Assembly: GCF_947492555.1 (NCBI RefSeq)
Contig: NZ_CANLNE010000002.1
Location: 921,501-985,500, forward strand
Source: an uncultured Roseobacter sp.
Lineage (GTDB): Bacteria; Pseudomonadota; Alphaproteobacteria; Rhodobacterales; Rhodobacteraceae
Direction: 5' to 3'
Length of the DNA stretch: 64,000 bases
Of this stretch, positions 24,900-34,445 are shown piece after piece; within the stretch, counting starts at the first letter, position 1, and each line of letters starts with the position of its first letter. Under the pieces are notes generated by a model. The model searched no databases. It saw only the letters and a list, made by a program, of their open reading frames with translations, and had not been told where the DNA came from. A program made the position numbers and the translations under genes.

Positions 24900-25301
24900 A
24901 TGCGCAGCGCGGTTTTTGGGCTTTTGATCTGGCTGGGGTTCAGTACGGCGCTGCCCGCGCAGGAGGCGGATATTCAGGCCACCATAGACAACCAGCTGCA
25001 GGCCTTCCAGGTCGATGACTTCGGCGCGGCCTTTGAATTCGCCAGCCCGAACCTGCAACGCCTTTTCCAGACGCCGGAGAATTTCCAGCGCATGGTCACG
25101 CAAGGCTACCCGATGGTCTGGCGCCCGGGCGAGGTGCGCTATCTGGAGCTGCGTGAGCAGGGCGACACCCATTGGCAACGCGTGATGATCACCGACCAGA
25201 GTGGGCGCGTGCATATTCTTGACTACCGGATGCTGGAAACCGGCGACGGCTGGCGCATCAACGGGGTTCAGATCCTCGACAGTTCCGATTTCAGCGCGTG
25301 A
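24900..25301 (+). CDS. Exported DUF4864 protein
   Basis: This 133-residue protein has a Sec signal peptide (about residues 1-20, ending LPAQ) and one DUF4864 domain (DIQATIDNQLQAFQVDDFGAAFEFAS and a C-terminal WRINGVQIL), which resembles NTF2-like folds. Its role is unknown; it probably acts in the periplasm. The start at 24900 has AAGGGGG at good distance. It is 61 bases after lysK and could be read from the same transcript. Confidence 0.82.
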   Translation: MRSAVFGLLIWLGFSTALPAQEADIQATIDNQLQAFQVDDFGAAFEFASPNLQRLFQTPENFQRMVTQGYPMVWRPGEVRYLELREQGDTHWQRVMITDQSGRVHILDYRMLETGDGWRINGVQILDSSDFSA

Positions 25302-25387
25302 CCTGACCGTCACGGTGGTGTGAGCCGCCCTTAATCCTTTGCCGATAGGCCTGATCTTCTGTCAGCCCCTGCGAAAAAGGATACCCG

Positions 25388-27112
25388 ATGAACAAGGCGA
25401 TCACCGATGGCGCGCACCTGATGCCGCCGCCCTTTGCGCGGGCGCTGAGTGCTTATTCAAGCGGTGACGGCACGCCGGGATCCGAGGGCATTGAAGGTTC
25501 CGGACGGCTCGTCACCGGGGATGGAAATTTCGGCACCTGCCTTGAGATCACCAAGACGGCAGGGACGCAACGCCTGCGCTACACGGGCGAAACGCCACTT
25601 TTGCCGGGCTGCTATTTGCGCATCTCCGCACGCGTCAAGGCGGTCAGCGGCCCGTTGCCATCAGTCCGGATCGCCGGGTTTGCGGGCGGGCCGGAAGGTC
25701 AGCCGGCACCGGGTGCGCAGACCACTGGCCCTTCACTACGCCTGCCCGCGCTGGGTGCGGTTGTGGAGGTGTCTGCGATCGTGGGTGCCGGTCTGCGCAT
25801 CGGCGTCGATATGATCTGGGGTGGTGCCGCGCTTTACGGGCATTTCGGACTGGATGTGACGGGACCCAAAGGATCGGTAGTGCGGATCGAAAGTCTCGAA
25901 ATCGAGGATGTGACGTCGGCCTTTCTGCGCGATTTGGTCGCTATGGTGGATGTGCGCGATTTCGGTGCCCTGGGCGATGGGGAGAGTGATGATGCGGCAG
26001 CGTTCGTGGCCGCGGATGCGGCGGCGTTTGGCCGCACGATATTGGTGCCGCGTGGTCAGTTCTATCTTGGGCAGGACGTGACGCTTAACGCCCCGGTTTG
26101 CTTTCAGGGACGCGTGCTCATGCCGGGTAACGCGACCCTGCATCTGCGTCGTAACTTCGATTTACCGAGTTACAGCGCGGCTTTTGGTGATGATGCCGTG
26201 GGTTTGCGCAAGGGGTTTCAAGCATTGATGCAGGCCGATAGTCACCACAGCTTCGATCTTGGCGGATGCGAAATCGAACTGCACGAGCCTCTAATGCTGA
26301 AAATGGCGCAGCCCAACGAGGACAGCTGCAGCCGCAAGAGGGTGCACAACGGGCAGCTGGCGGCCATTGATGGACCCGGCTGGGAAGCCGATACCATCAC
26401 AACCAAGGGGCAGTGGACTGCCGAACACCCCACCGTGCTGACAGCTGTCGCGAATGTGGAAAAGGTTGCCGTTGGCGCAGCTGTTTCAGGCCCGGATGTG
26501 CGCCGCGAAACCTATGTCCACGCGACAGATACAGCGGCTGGGACCGTGACGTTGAGTAGGCCTCTTGCGAATGGTTCAGCCCAGCGGACACTGACCTTTA
26601 CCCGGTACGCATATCTTCTCGATTTCAGCGAGATTGCGGAATTGAACAATTTCACTCTGTCCAACGTGCATTTGCGGGGTAATGGGGTGGCCAGCGGTGT
26701 GATGCTTGCGCCGCAGGGCGCAGGCATGCGGTTGCAGAATTGCATGATACAAGGGGCGAGGAACCGGGCGCTCACGTCCACCGGTGCAGGCTGCGCCAAT
26801 CTGGTGCTTGATCGGTGTGACATCATTAGCAACAGGATCGAGGACAATGACCCGGTTGCGATCAACTTGAATGCTGATGGAGTACGGTTGCTGAACTGCC
26901 ATGTGCGCGGGCCACACCCCTTTGCGCATATCATCGGCAACGGGGTATTGATCACTGGTCTCCACCTGCAAGGGACAGCAGAGGACACGCCCGGTCTGAT
27001 CCTGACGCAGGGCGGGACCGCTTGTGTCATCGGCAATCGTTTTCAGAACTGTACCCTTATCGTTGGGGATGAAACGACGCCAATCGAGCCACCGGGCAAC
27101 CTGTTTTCCTGA
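25388..27112 (+). CDS. Right-handed beta-helix protein (pectate-lyase-3-like)
   Basis: This 574-residue protein has an N-terminal jelly-roll-like region (about residues 40-180), then VRDFGALGDGESDDAAAF (about 190-207), the hallmark opening of the Pectate_lyase_3/GH28-related beta-helix family, followed by long beta-helix repeats to the C-terminus. No signal peptide is visible at the chosen ATG, which has AAAGGA upstream. Related proteins act on polysaccharides or serve as phage-type depolymerases. Substrate and location are unknown. Confidence 0.75.
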   Translation: MNKAITDGAHLMPPPFARALSAYSSGDGTPGSEGIEGSGRLVTGDGNFGTCLEITKTAGTQRLRYTGETPLLPGCYLRISARVKAVSGPLPSVRIAGFAGGPEGQPAPGAQTTGPSLRLPALGAVVEVSAIVGAGLRIGVDMIWGGAALYGHFGLDVTGPKGSVVRIESLEIEDVTSAFLRDLVAMVDVRDFGALGDGESDDAAAFVAADAAAFGRTILVPRGQFYLGQDVTLNAPVCFQGRVLMPGNATLHLRRNFDLPSYSAAFGDDAVGLRKGFQALMQADSHHSFDLGGCEIELHEPLMLKMAQPNEDSCSRKRVHNGQLAAIDGPGWEADTITTKGQWTAEHPTVLTAVANVEKVAVGAAVSGPDVRRETYVHATDTAAGTVTLSRPLANGSAQRTLTFTRYAYLLDFSEIAELNNFTLSNVHLRGNGVASGVMLAPQGAGMRLQNCMIQGARNRALTSTGAGCANLVLDRCDIISNRIEDNDPVAINLNADGVRLLNCHVRGPHPFAHIIGNGVLITGLHLQGTAEDTPGLILTQGGTACVIGNRFQNCTLIVGDETTPIEPPGNLFS

Positions 27113-27133
27113 GCGGAACCTTTGCGGCACAGG

Positions 27134-27805
27134 TCAGAAATCCCGCCAGAGCCCCAGTTTGAATTCCGTGTCCCCCTCCCCCTGGATGGGAATTTCCAGA
27201 CCGATCTGAATGGTGTAGCTGCTCTTGCCCGGCACCAACAGCATGGAGGGGGCGAATTTGGCAAAGATCTCGCCGCCCTGATGGGTCATGAAGACCTGCG
27301 CCATACCCTTGACGTGATCGGTGAAGCCAAGCCCGATTGTGCCATCGAGCTTGATCCGGGTTTCGAGGTCCGAGCCGGGGATGTTCAGGCTGCTGTCGAT
27401 CACCGCCCAGCCGTAGCGCTCGCCGATCTTGATGCCACGCCCCCAGGAGAGCCCGGCCTCGACCGCCGGGGTGATGACGGTGTTCTGCGACCGCGCGCCG
27501 ATCCCCACATGCCAGGCCCATTTGTGCGTGGCGTCCGGTTCGCTGATCGGAAACCGCAGGAAGACGATGCCAGAGCCGGACTGTTGCAGCGTCCGGTCGA
27601 TGCCATAGAAGAGGTCCGCGCCCACCGTGATGGTCTCGCGCAGACCATATTCGAAATAGGCCGAGCCGGAGGTGTCCTTTTCCTGCGTGATATTGCCGGA
27701 GATCGCGGCAAACCCCTTGCCCTTTTCGCGCAGCCACGGCCCTGCGGGCGCGGCCTGCGCGCTTGCCAGAACAACACTTATGGCCAGCGCAATGAACCGC
27801 ATCAT
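27134..27805 (-). CDS. Exported protein, probably an outer-membrane beta-barrel
   Basis: This 223-residue product has a signal peptide (MMRFIALAISVVLASAQAAPA). The mature part is a series of alternating hydrophobic strands with aromatic ends (AYFEYGLRETITVGADLFYG, WHVGIGARSQ, GLSWGRGIKIG) and a C-terminal phenylalanine, as expected for a small outer-membrane barrel. I do not recognise the family. The start at 27805 has GGGAGAA upstream; the frame is open 122 codons further but without a sensible start. Confidence 0.7.
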   Translation of the reverse strand: MMRFIALAISVVLASAQAAPAGPWLREKGKGFAAISGNITQEKDTSGSAYFEYGLRETITVGADLFYGIDRTLQQSGSGIVFLRFPISEPDATHKWAWHVGIGARSQNTVITPAVEAGLSWGRGIKIGERYGWAVIDSSLNIPGSDLETRIKLDGTIGLGFTDHVKGMAQVFMTHQGGEIFAKFAPSMLLVPGKSSYTIQIGLEIPIQGEGDTEFKLGLWRDF

Positions 27806-27912
27806 ACCATTCTCCCGTCGAAGATCATGGTTAACGGAAGTTAACAATTGGTTACGCGGCGGTTTGAGCCGGTTTACAGGTGCCGATCCGCAACAGCCCC
27901 GGATCTGCCGGA

Positions 27913-28341
27913 TCAAGCCCCGGCAGCCACCTCGCAACGGCGGAACCGCTCCACCGGCTCGGCCGCACCGGCCAGCGGGATTGACACAGCCTTGTCGCCC
28001 AGCCGCCCGGTTGCGACGCTGTTGAACTGCAAGCCGTTCAGGACATTGCCAAACCCGCGGTCCGTGACGGTCAGCGTCGTGCCGTCGGGGCTGATCTGAT
28101 GGCGATCCGTGGAAATCGTGAGCGGGGCCGATCCGGTGAACTGCAGCGAAAAGACGGCCCCGTCGGGCCACGGCGCCGCTTGCTTCAGCGTAATCGTGTA
28201 AAGCGGTTGCGTCGGATCATAGGTCAGTTCCACCTGCACCTCCGCCGTCTCGTGGGTCAGGCGACAGGGCAGGCCGGGGGTGAACTCCCAGGCGGGTGCG
28301 GCGGTGGCGGCGCAGATCAGGGCGGGCAGAACGGTCTTCAT
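27913..28341 (-). CDS. Small exported protein of unknown function
   Basis: This 142-residue protein has a short signal peptide (MKTVLPALICAATAAPAW). The mature part is rich in beta strands with two cysteines (about residues 26 and 135) that could form a disulfide bridge in the periplasm. No motif is recognised. It is 107 bases upstream of the beta-barrel gene on the same strand, so they may be co-transcribed. Confidence 0.7.
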   Translation of the reverse strand: MKTVLPALICAATAAPAWEFTPGLPCRLTHETAEVQVELTYDPTQPLYTITLKQAAPWPDGAVFSLQFTGSAPLTISTDRHQISPDGTTLTVTDRGFGNVLNGLQFNSVATGRLGDKAVSIPLAGAAEPVERFRRCEVAAGA

Positions 28342-28465
28342 GGCGCAAAGCTAGGCCGTTACGCCCCGTTGACCAACCCCGCCGGTTTCTGCGGCGCACC
28401 GGATGAAAACCGCCGCCCGCGCCCCTATATGCAGGGGAACGCAACGTAACTCAGGAGACCACCCT

Positions 28466-28705
28466 ATGAAATGCCCCGTGGATGGAACAACGCTGGTGAT
28501 CACCGATCGCAGCGGGGTCGAGATCGACTATTGCCCGGAATGCCGCGGGGTCTGGCTCGACCGGGGCGAGCTTGACAAGATCATTGACCGCAGCGCGTCA
28601 GCACCCCCGCCGCCGCAACAGCGCGGCTACGACGACCGGGGCGACCGCGGCGGGTATCGCAAGAAGAAGCGCGGGGGGTTCCTCGAAGATATCTTCGACT
28701 TCTAA
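28466..28705 (+). CDS. zf-TFIIB domain protein
   Basis: This 79-residue protein is built on a TFIIB-like zinc ribbon: MKCPVDGTTL (Cys3) and YCPECRGVWLDRGEL (Cys pair about residues 23 and 26, with Asp/Glu after it). The C-terminal half is Arg/Lys/Gly-rich and ends FLEDIFDF. Such proteins are common and uncharacterised. The start at 28466 is set by AGGAG eight bases upstream and by alignment of CPxD to the N-terminus. Confidence 0.85.
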   Translation: MKCPVDGTTLVITDRSGVEIDYCPECRGVWLDRGELDKIIDRSASAPPPPQQRGYDDRGDRGGYRKKKRGGFLEDIFDF

Positions 28706-28722
28706 GAGACGGGGCTGACGGT

Positions 28723-29061
28723 TCAGGCCAGCCGGCTCATCAGCACCATCGACAGCAGCGCGCAGCCGAGCCCTGCGTATTCCCGCGCGTGCAGGGCCTC
28801 GCCGAACCATACGGCACCGATGAGGGCGAGTGCGACGAGCGTCAACATGGAATAAGCCACACCCGCCTGCGCCAGCGTGACGTGCTGCATGGCGTAGAAC
28901 CAGAAGAGCGCGGAGACGCCGTAGAGAACCACGCCGATGGCGACATAGGTCGAGGTGATCGTGTGGCCCGCGTCGGCGGCGGTTTTGATGGCGAAATCGC
29001 CGATAATGACGATGAGCGCGGTGAAAAGGGCGAAGGCATAGCCAAAGGCAAACTGGGTCAT
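28723..29061 (-). CDS. Small four-helix membrane transporter (EmrE/EamA-like)
   Basis: This 112-residue inner-membrane protein has four hydrophobic helices, with SALFWFYAMQHVTLAQAGVAYSML in helices 2-3, close to the small multidrug-resistance and EamA half-unit pattern. A membrane glutamate that SMR pumps use for coupling is not evident in helix 1 (FALFTALIVIIGDF has an Asp instead), so drug efflux is uncertain; transport of a polyprenyl-linked or small polar metabolite is possible. The start at 29061 is the first Met before the first helix. Confidence 0.75.
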   Translation of the reverse strand: MTQFAFGYAFALFTALIVIIGDFAIKTAADAGHTITSTYVAIGVVLYGVSALFWFYAMQHVTLAQAGVAYSMLTLVALALIGAVWFGEALHAREYAGLGCALLSMVLMSRLA

Positions 29062-29172
29062 AAATACTCGCGATTTAAAAAGGGTTTGGTTTGAAATGCG
29101 GGCAGTGTAGCACAAAACCCGGTCGGGCGCATCTTTGGCTGCATTTGCGAGAGCGGTCCGCCATCCAACCCA

Positions 29173-29246
29173 GCCGTGCTTTGCACGGCAGCGCCCGACC
29201 CTCCCCCCAGGGAGGGCGCTTCACGCCCACCCTAGGGTCGGGCGCT
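29173..29246. repeat. Palindrome cluster downstream of the nuclease-like gene
   Basis: GCCGTGC-TTT-GCACGGC (29173-29189) is a perfect 7-bp stem. It is followed at once by a 13-bp perfect inverted repeat, AGCGCCCGACCCT (29190-29202) with AGGGTCGGGCGCT (29234-29246), which encloses a further GGAGGG-type stem. It lies 32 bases beyond the stop of the PD-(D/E)XK-like gene. Confidence 0.7.
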
Positions 29247-29278
29247 GTAAGCCGACTTAACTCCACGTCGTGGTGGGT

Positions 29279-30028
29279 CTATGGTCTATATCGCAGGTTG
29301 GGACGAGCACTTTTGCTCTTTTCGTCAATTTGATTAGCGATTTCTACATCTGGCTCCTGACCAAGCTCTAAGGCTTCGAAATCAATCCAGCTTTCTAACA
29401 GTGGTTCTACGAAATCTCCTAAATGAGTTTTCCCTTCGCGATAGACAGGCATTAGATAGTGCTGTGGCAGGCTTCCTTCAGCCGAGTAAGCGACGCCCGG
29501 CGTGATCAGAACGATTGCGTCGATCGCAAGGCTCCTTCGCTCCAAGGCATGTTTTGCGAAGTTCTTGAGCAATTCTACTGGTCCGAACATTGTCTCCGTC
29601 AAATTTGCAATCATGAGGATTCCCTCATGTGGTTCTGACAGCAACTGCTGTGTCGACCTTATCTGGCCGTTTGAACCACGGACTGCGCCCTTTATTGAAT
29701 TCTGTACCTTTCGATCAACGTATCTTGCGACCTGTCTGGGCAAAGGAGCCTTTCCCGAGAGCCATTGGCCTAGGCAAGTCTTTGGGAACTTGTACTTATC
29801 CAGGCCATCGGCCACATGTCGGGTGACCGAAGCGCGGTCGCCATGATCTTTGACTAGCGTTTTGAGTTCGACGATTATCCGCTGCTCGGGGAATACATAG
29901 TCTGCGTGTTTCTGTCCTTCCGGAACTCCTTCCTCTAGAAAGTCTTCCAGCCGGAACCCGGCCATTCTCGTTTGCACAAATCTATTGAAAGTACTTTCGA
30001 AGGTTTGTGCGATTTTCGGATTGGTCAC
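29279..30028 (-). CDS. PD-(D/E)XK nuclease-like protein coupled to uvrB
   Basis: This 249-residue protein's N-terminal part contains HADYVFPEQRIIVELKTLVK (residues about 41-60): an acidic residue, a strand, then ExK, the pattern of the PD-(D/E)XK nuclease core. The rest is mixed helix and strand (ILMIANLTETMFGP) without a second known domain. The GTG start follows the uvrB TGA with no gap (TGAGTG), so translation is coupled to uvrB. The gene is visibly more A+T-rich than uvrB and ends beside a palindrome cluster. It is a candidate nuclease in repair or defence; no methylase is adjacent. The nuclease assignment rests on a short motif. Confidence 0.7.
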   Translation of the reverse strand: MTNPKIAQTFESTFNRFVQTRMAGFRLEDFLEEGVPEGQKHADYVFPEQRIIVELKTLVKDHGDRASVTRHVADGLDKYKFPKTCLGQWLSGKAPLPRQVARYVDRKVQNSIKGAVRGSNGQIRSTQQLLSEPHEGILMIANLTETMFGPVELLKNFAKHALERRSLAIDAIVLITPGVAYSAEGSLPQHYLMPVYREGKTHLGDFVEPLLESWIDFEALELGQEPDVEIANQIDEKSKSARPNLRYRP

Positions 30029-32236
30029 TCACCGCCCCTTCCGCTTCCGCCGTGTGCCACCCCGCATCCCGCCGCGGCCCATGGTGCTGCGTCCTGAGGC
30101 TTTCTTGGCGTCGTCAACGGCTTTCTCGACAGCGTATTGCCGGGCCATGGGGTCGTCGGCGATGGCCAGATCGACCGCTTCGAGGCGTTTGACCTCGTCG
30201 CGCAAACGGGCCGCCTCTTCGAATTCCAGGTTCTCCGCCGCCTTGCGCATGTCGGCGCGCAACCCGTCGAGCACGGCTTGCAGGTTGCCGCCCGCCATCT
30301 GGGTGTCGATCTTCGCGGTCACGCGGTTCTGGTCGGTATCGCCTTTGTAGAGCCCGGCGAGGACGTCCTCGACGTTCTTTTTCACCGTCGCGGGCGTGAT
30401 CCCGTGCTCTTCGTTATAGGCGATCTGCTTGGCGCGGCGGCGGTCGGTCTCGGCCAGCGCGCGCTCCATCGAGCCGGTGATGCGGTCGGCGTACATGATC
30501 ACGCGGCCATCGGCGTTGCGCGCCGCCCGCCCGATGGTCTGGATCAGCGAGGTTTCGGAGCGAAGGAAGCCTTCTTTATCCGCGTCGAGGATCGCCACCA
30601 GCCCGCATTCGGGGATGTCCAGACCTTCGCGCAACAGGTTGATCCCGATGAGCACGTCGAAGGCACCGAGCCGCAGGTCGCGCAGGATCTCAATGCGCTC
30701 AATCGTGTCGATATCGGAGTGCATGTAGCGCACGCGTATGCCTTGTTCGTGCATATACTCGGTGAGGTCTTCGGCCATGCGTTTGGTCAGCGTGGTGCAG
30801 AGCGTGCGGTAGCCGTCGGCGGCGACCTTACGCACCTCGTCGAGAAGGTCGTCCACCTGCATCTCGACCGGGCGGATCTCCACCTGCGGGTCCAACAGGC
30901 CGGTGGGACGGATCACCTGTTCGGTGAAAACGCCACCCGTCTGTTCGATCTCCCAACTCGCCGGCGTGGCCGAGACGAAGACAGATTGCGGGCGCATCGC
31001 GTCCCATTCCTCGAACTTGAGGGGCCGGTTGTCCATGCAGGAGGGCAGGCGAAAGCCGTGTTCGGCGAGCGTGAACTTGCGGCGGTAGTCGCCCTTGTAC
31101 ATGCCGCCGATCTGCGGGACGGAGACGTGGGATTCGTCGGCGAAGACGATGGCGTGATCGGGGATGAACTCGAAGAGCGTGGGCGGCGGCTCGCCCGGCG
31201 CGCGGCCCGTGAGATAACGCGAGTAGTTCTCGATGCCGTTGCAGACGCCCGTGGCCTCCAGCATCTCCAGATCGAAGTTGGTGCGCTGCTCCAGCCGCTG
31301 CGCTTCGAGTAATTTTCCTTCAGAAACAAGCTGATCCAGCCTGATCTTCAGCTCTTTCTTGATACCGATGATCGCCTGCTGCATCGTCGGCTTCGGTGTC
31401 ACGTAGTGGCTGTTAGCATAGACGCGAATCTGGTCGAAATTGTCGGTTTTTTCACCGGTCAGCGGGTCAAACTCGGTGATAGATTCCAGTTCTTCGCCGA
31501 AAAAAGACAACTTCCAGGCGCGGTCTTCGAGGTGGGCGGGGAAGATCTCCAGACTGTCGCCGCGCACGCGGAAGCTGCCGCGCTGGAAGGCTTGATCGTT
31601 GCGGCGGTACTGCTGCGCCACCAGATCGGCCATGACCTGCCTTTGGTCGTAACTCGACCCCACTTTCAAGTCCTGCGTCATCGCCCCATAGGTTTCGACC
31701 GAGCCAATGCCGTAGATGCAGGAGACAGAGGCCACGATGATCACATCGTCGCGTTCCAGCAGCGCCCGGGTGGCGGAGTGGCGCATCCGGTCGATCTGTT
31801 CGTTGATCTGGGATTCCTTCTCAATGTAGGTATCAGAGCGCGCCACATAGGCCTCGGGCTGGTAATAGTCGTAGTAGCTGACAAAATACTCCACCGCGTT
31901 ATCCGGAAAGAACCCTTTGAACTCCCCGTAAAGCTGGGCGGCGAGAGTTTTGTTGGGGGCAAGGATGATCGCGGGACGCTGGGTTTCCTCGATCACCTTG
32001 GCCATGGTGAAAGTCTTGCCGGTGCCGGTGGCGCCCAGCAGTACCTGATCGCGCTCGCCATCGCGGACCCCGGTGCTGAGCTCTTCGATTGCGGTCGGTT
32101 GGTCGCCTGCGGGCTCGAATTCCGTGGCCATGACGAACTGTCTACCGCCCTCGAGCTTGGGACGGCTGCGCACGTCTGGGGCCGGGTTGGCCATGATCAC
32201 GGGGGCTTCGGACGAATCGGTCTGGGCGTAGGGCAT
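30029..32236 (-). CDS. uvrB: UvrABC system protein B
   Basis: UvrB is the central damage-recognition helicase of nucleotide excision repair; it is loaded by UvrA and recruits UvrC. The 735 residues include Walker A ([11 protein letters not shown] about residue 58), the beta-hairpin region [11 protein letters not shown], helicase motifs [12 protein letters not shown] and QTIGRAARN, and a C-terminal UVR motif ([21 protein letters not shown]). A basic Arg/Lys-rich tail follows. The first 35 residues are a variable extension and the exact start may be further in. The nuclease-like gene follows directly. Confidence 0.97.
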   Translation of the reverse strand: MPYAQTDSSEAPVIMANPAPDVRSRPKLEGGRQFVMATEFEPAGDQPTAIEELSTGVRDGERDQVLLGATGTGKTFTMAKVIEETQRPAIILAPNKTLAAQLYGEFKGFFPDNAVEYFVSYYDYYQPEAYVARSDTYIEKESQINEQIDRMRHSATRALLERDDVIIVASVSCIYGIGSVETYGAMTQDLKVGSSYDQRQVMADLVAQQYRRNDQAFQRGSFRVRGDSLEIFPAHLEDRAWKLSFFGEELESITEFDPLTGEKTDNFDQIRVYANSHYVTPKPTMQQAIIGIKKELKIRLDQLVSEGKLLEAQRLEQRTNFDLEMLEATGVCNGIENYSRYLTGRAPGEPPPTLFEFIPDHAIVFADESHVSVPQIGGMYKGDYRRKFTLAEHGFRLPSCMDNRPLKFEEWDAMRPQSVFVSATPASWEIEQTGGVFTEQVIRPTGLLDPQVEIRPVEMQVDDLLDEVRKVAADGYRTLCTTLTKRMAEDLTEYMHEQGIRVRYMHSDIDTIERIEILRDLRLGAFDVLIGINLLREGLDIPECGLVAILDADKEGFLRSETSLIQTIGRAARNADGRVIMYADRITGSMERALAETDRRRAKQIAYNEEHGITPATVKKNVEDVLAGLYKGDTDQNRVTAKIDTQMAGGNLQAVLDGLRADMRKAAENLEFEEAARLRDEVKRLEAVDLAIADDPMARQYAVEKAVDDAKKASGRSTMGRGGMRGGTRRKRKGR

Positions 32237-32317
32237 CGGTGCTCCTTGGAGTTACCTCCAAAGTGTCATGAAACGTCGGGGGTTCAAGGGGCCAGCCTCG
32301 CCTGATGACAGAAATTG

Positions 32318-33046
32318 TCAGGTGGGCAGGTGGTTCCGGTCGATGGTCCGCAGCCCGATCAGTTGACAGCCCAGCGTGCGGGTCAGCGCTTCTGTCAACT
32401 CATCGAGCGTCTCCGCGGAGGCATAGGTGCCACCGGTGCGATCGGCAAGGCAGCGCGCGACGGCTACGCGCCGTTCGTAACCTTCATCCTGCGGGTTGTC
32501 CCAACCGAAATGATCGTCGCGCACCTTAAATCCGATCACATGCACCGTGAGGTCATGAGCATCTGCGGCCAGGGTGGCCGCGAGGACACAGGGCTGGCCG
32601 TTGCAGGTTTCCTTGCCATCGGTCAACAAGACAATGACACCCGGACGGGCGCGGTAGTCGAGCACTTCGGCAGCCTGCGCCACCGCATCCGTCAGAGGGG
32701 TTTCGCCTGCGGGCTGCAGACCGTCGACGGCATCAATAATTGGGCGTGCGGCCTCAGCACGCGGGCCAAAGCGCAGATCGATATTGCCGCAGGTCGCTGT
32801 CAGGCCGGGACCGTAGATCACAAGGCCAAGGCGCCGCACGGCCGCAATCTGCGGGATGCTGTCATGGATTGCCCGGCGCGCCTCGAAAATGCGCGGCTCA
32901 TCCAGCAGGTTGAACCCCATCTCCGACATGGACCCGGACCCGTCGAAGACGATCATCGCATCTTCGGTGCAGCTTTGCGAGGCGGGCAGCGTCGCCGGCA
33001 GCAGCGTTGCTGCAAGGGTCGATAAGATACGCAAGGGCAGCCGCAT
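32318..33046 (-). CDS. Exported VWA-domain protein
   Basis: This 242-residue product has a signal peptide (residues about 1-23, ending LPAS) and one von Willebrand factor A domain with an intact MIDAS: VFDGSGSMSE (DxSxS about residue 33), a threonine in GETPLTDAV and an aspartate in LLTDGKETC. Several cysteines suggest disulfides in the periplasm. It is probably a metal-dependent adhesion or scaffold protein; its partner is unknown. It lies upstream of uvrB on the same strand, 81 bases away. Confidence 0.88.
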   Translation of the reverse strand: MRLPLRILSTLAATLLPATLPASQSCTEDAMIVFDGSGSMSEMGFNLLDEPRIFEARRAIHDSIPQIAAVRRLGLVIYGPGLTATCGNIDLRFGPRAEAARPIIDAVDGLQPAGETPLTDAVAQAAEVLDYRARPGVIVLLTDGKETCNGQPCVLAATLAADAHDLTVHVIGFKVRDDHFGWDNPQDEGYERRVAVARCLADRTGGTYASAETLDELTEALTRTLGCQLIGLRTIDRNHLPT

Positions 33047-33141
33047 GGATCACGCCTTTCCTGTTCCGGGTGACCCATCCTCACCGGGCTGACGCCATTC
33101 TGTCAACGTTCAGGCGCTTGCGGCGGAGTATGGTCCCGCGT

Positions 33142-33957
33142 TCAGAGCAGCCCTAACGTTCGGAAAGACGTCTCTTCCGTCTTGCCGATGATGACATGGT
33201 CATGCACTCGCAGATCGATTGCCTGACAGGCCATGACGATCTGTTCCGTCATGGCGATGTCCGCCTGGCTGGGAGACGGATCGCCCGATGGATGGTTGTG
33301 CACGAGGATAAGCGCCGAGGCGTTCAGTTCCAATGCGCGCTTTACCACCTCGCGCGGGTAGACCGGAACGTGATTGACCGTGCCCCGCGCCTGTTCTTCA
33401 TCCGCAATGACAACGTTTTTGTTGTCCAGAAACAGAATGCGGAATTGTTCGGTGTCCCGATGCGCCATGGTCGTGCGACAATAGGTAATCAGCTCTTCCC
33501 AACACGACAGGGCACAGCGTTTCAGCACCTTTGCCTGTGCCATACGGTGGGCAAAAGCCTCGACCAGACGAAGTTGCAGATAGACTTTCTTGGTGGTGCC
33601 CCGGACCTGCAACAGGCGGTGCTCTGAGGCGGCTACCACGCCGTTTAGATCACCGAAGGTTTCCAGCAGCTTTTTGGCCAGCGGTTTCACGTCGATGCGT
33701 TCAATCGCGTTGAACAGCAACAGCTCCAGGAGTTCGTATTCCGGCATCGGGGCGTGACCCCCTGTCAGAAAACGGGTGCGCAGTCGCGCGCGGTGCCCCA
33801 TGTAATGCGGTGACGGCCCGCCGCCATGCCCGGCAAATTCGCCAGGGTTCAACGGCCTGGTTTCGACACCGCTTGGAATGCGACGCTCCAACTCCTCCAA
33901 CCCGCGCAGCGCAGCTTCAGAAAACCCATGTCTCATATCGGCACACATCAATCCCAT
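33142..33957 (-). CDS. radC: RadC family JAB-domain protein
   Basis: This 271-residue RadC-like protein has an N-terminal helix-hairpin-helix-like region (YELLELLLFNAIERIDVKPLAKKLLETFGDL) and a C-terminal JAMM/MPN metal-binding motif (HNHPSGDPSPSQAD, about residues 221-234), preceded by the conserved LDNKNVVIADE. Despite the name, a role in recombination is unproven. The start is uncertain: the frame opens at 34038; I chose 33957, and ATGs at 33948 or 33936 are also possible. Confidence 0.88.
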   Translation of the reverse strand: MGLMCADMRHGFSEAALRGLEELERRIPSGVETRPLNPGEFAGHGGGPSPHYMGHRARLRTRFLTGGHAPMPEYELLELLLFNAIERIDVKPLAKKLLETFGDLNGVVAASEHRLLQVRGTTKKVYLQLRLVEAFAHRMAQAKVLKRCALSCWEELITYCRTTMAHRDTEQFRILFLDNKNVVIADEEQARGTVNHVPVYPREVVKRALELNASALILVHNHPSGDPSPSQADIAMTEQIVMACQAIDLRVHDHVIIGKTEETSFRTLGLL

Positions 33958-34133
33958 CTCGTCCACGTGAGTCGGATGTTGGGAAATCAAGGTTAGCGAA
34001 ATCTTAATCGCAACGATTTTTGAGAAGATTGTTTGCAACTGGTGCTCAATCTGACGGCAGGGGCGGAAATGGTATCTTGCTCCAGAGGGTTAAATCTCCG
34101 ATATACAAGGCAAGACCTATGAGGAGCCAGGCC

Positions 34134-34445
34134 ATGCGCGCACGCATCTACCAGCCCGCCAAAACGGCGATGCAATCCGGGACCGCCAAGACCCATGGAT
34201 GGGTGCTGGAATTCGCCCCGGCCTCGGCGCGTGAAGTTGATCCGTTGATGGGGTGGACCTCTTCGGATGACACGCAAAGCCAGGTGCGCCTGCGGTTCAA
34301 GACCAAGACAGCCGCAGTCGAATATGCGCAGGAAAATGGTATCGACGCGGATGTACAGGAACCCAAGAAGCGGCGTCCGAACATTCGTCCCGGTGGCTAT
34401 GGTGAGAATTTCGCAACCGGACGACGGGGCGCATGGACACACTGA
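34134..34445 (+). CDS. Respiratory complex I accessory subunit, NDUFS4-like
   Basis: This 103-residue protein belongs to the ETC complex I subunit family (mitochondrial NDUFS4, 18 kDa), which helps assemble or stabilise the NADH-binding arm. Motifs are [14 protein letters not shown], the conserved W in WVLEF and [16 protein letters not shown], and the tail [13 protein letters not shown]. Only alphaproteobacteria and mitochondria carry it. GAGGAG precedes the ATG at 34134. The GNAT gene overlaps its 3' end by 13 bases. Confidence 0.9.
   Translation: MRARIYQPAKTAMQSGTAKTHGWVLEFAPASAREVDPLMGWTSSDDTQSQVRLRFKTKTAAVEYAQENGIDADVQEPKKRRPNIRPGGYGENFATGRRGAWTH

Noticed and set aside
27831-27844. TTAA-N6-TTAA, resembling a CtrA cell-cycle regulator site
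   Set aside because: The CtrA consensus needs seven bases between the half-sites; here there are six, and the downstream gene is not a typical CtrA target.
30137-31312. 391-codon plus-strand frame inside uvrB
   Set aside because: It is a shadow of the high-G+C uvrB codon pattern; its product has no recognisable motif.
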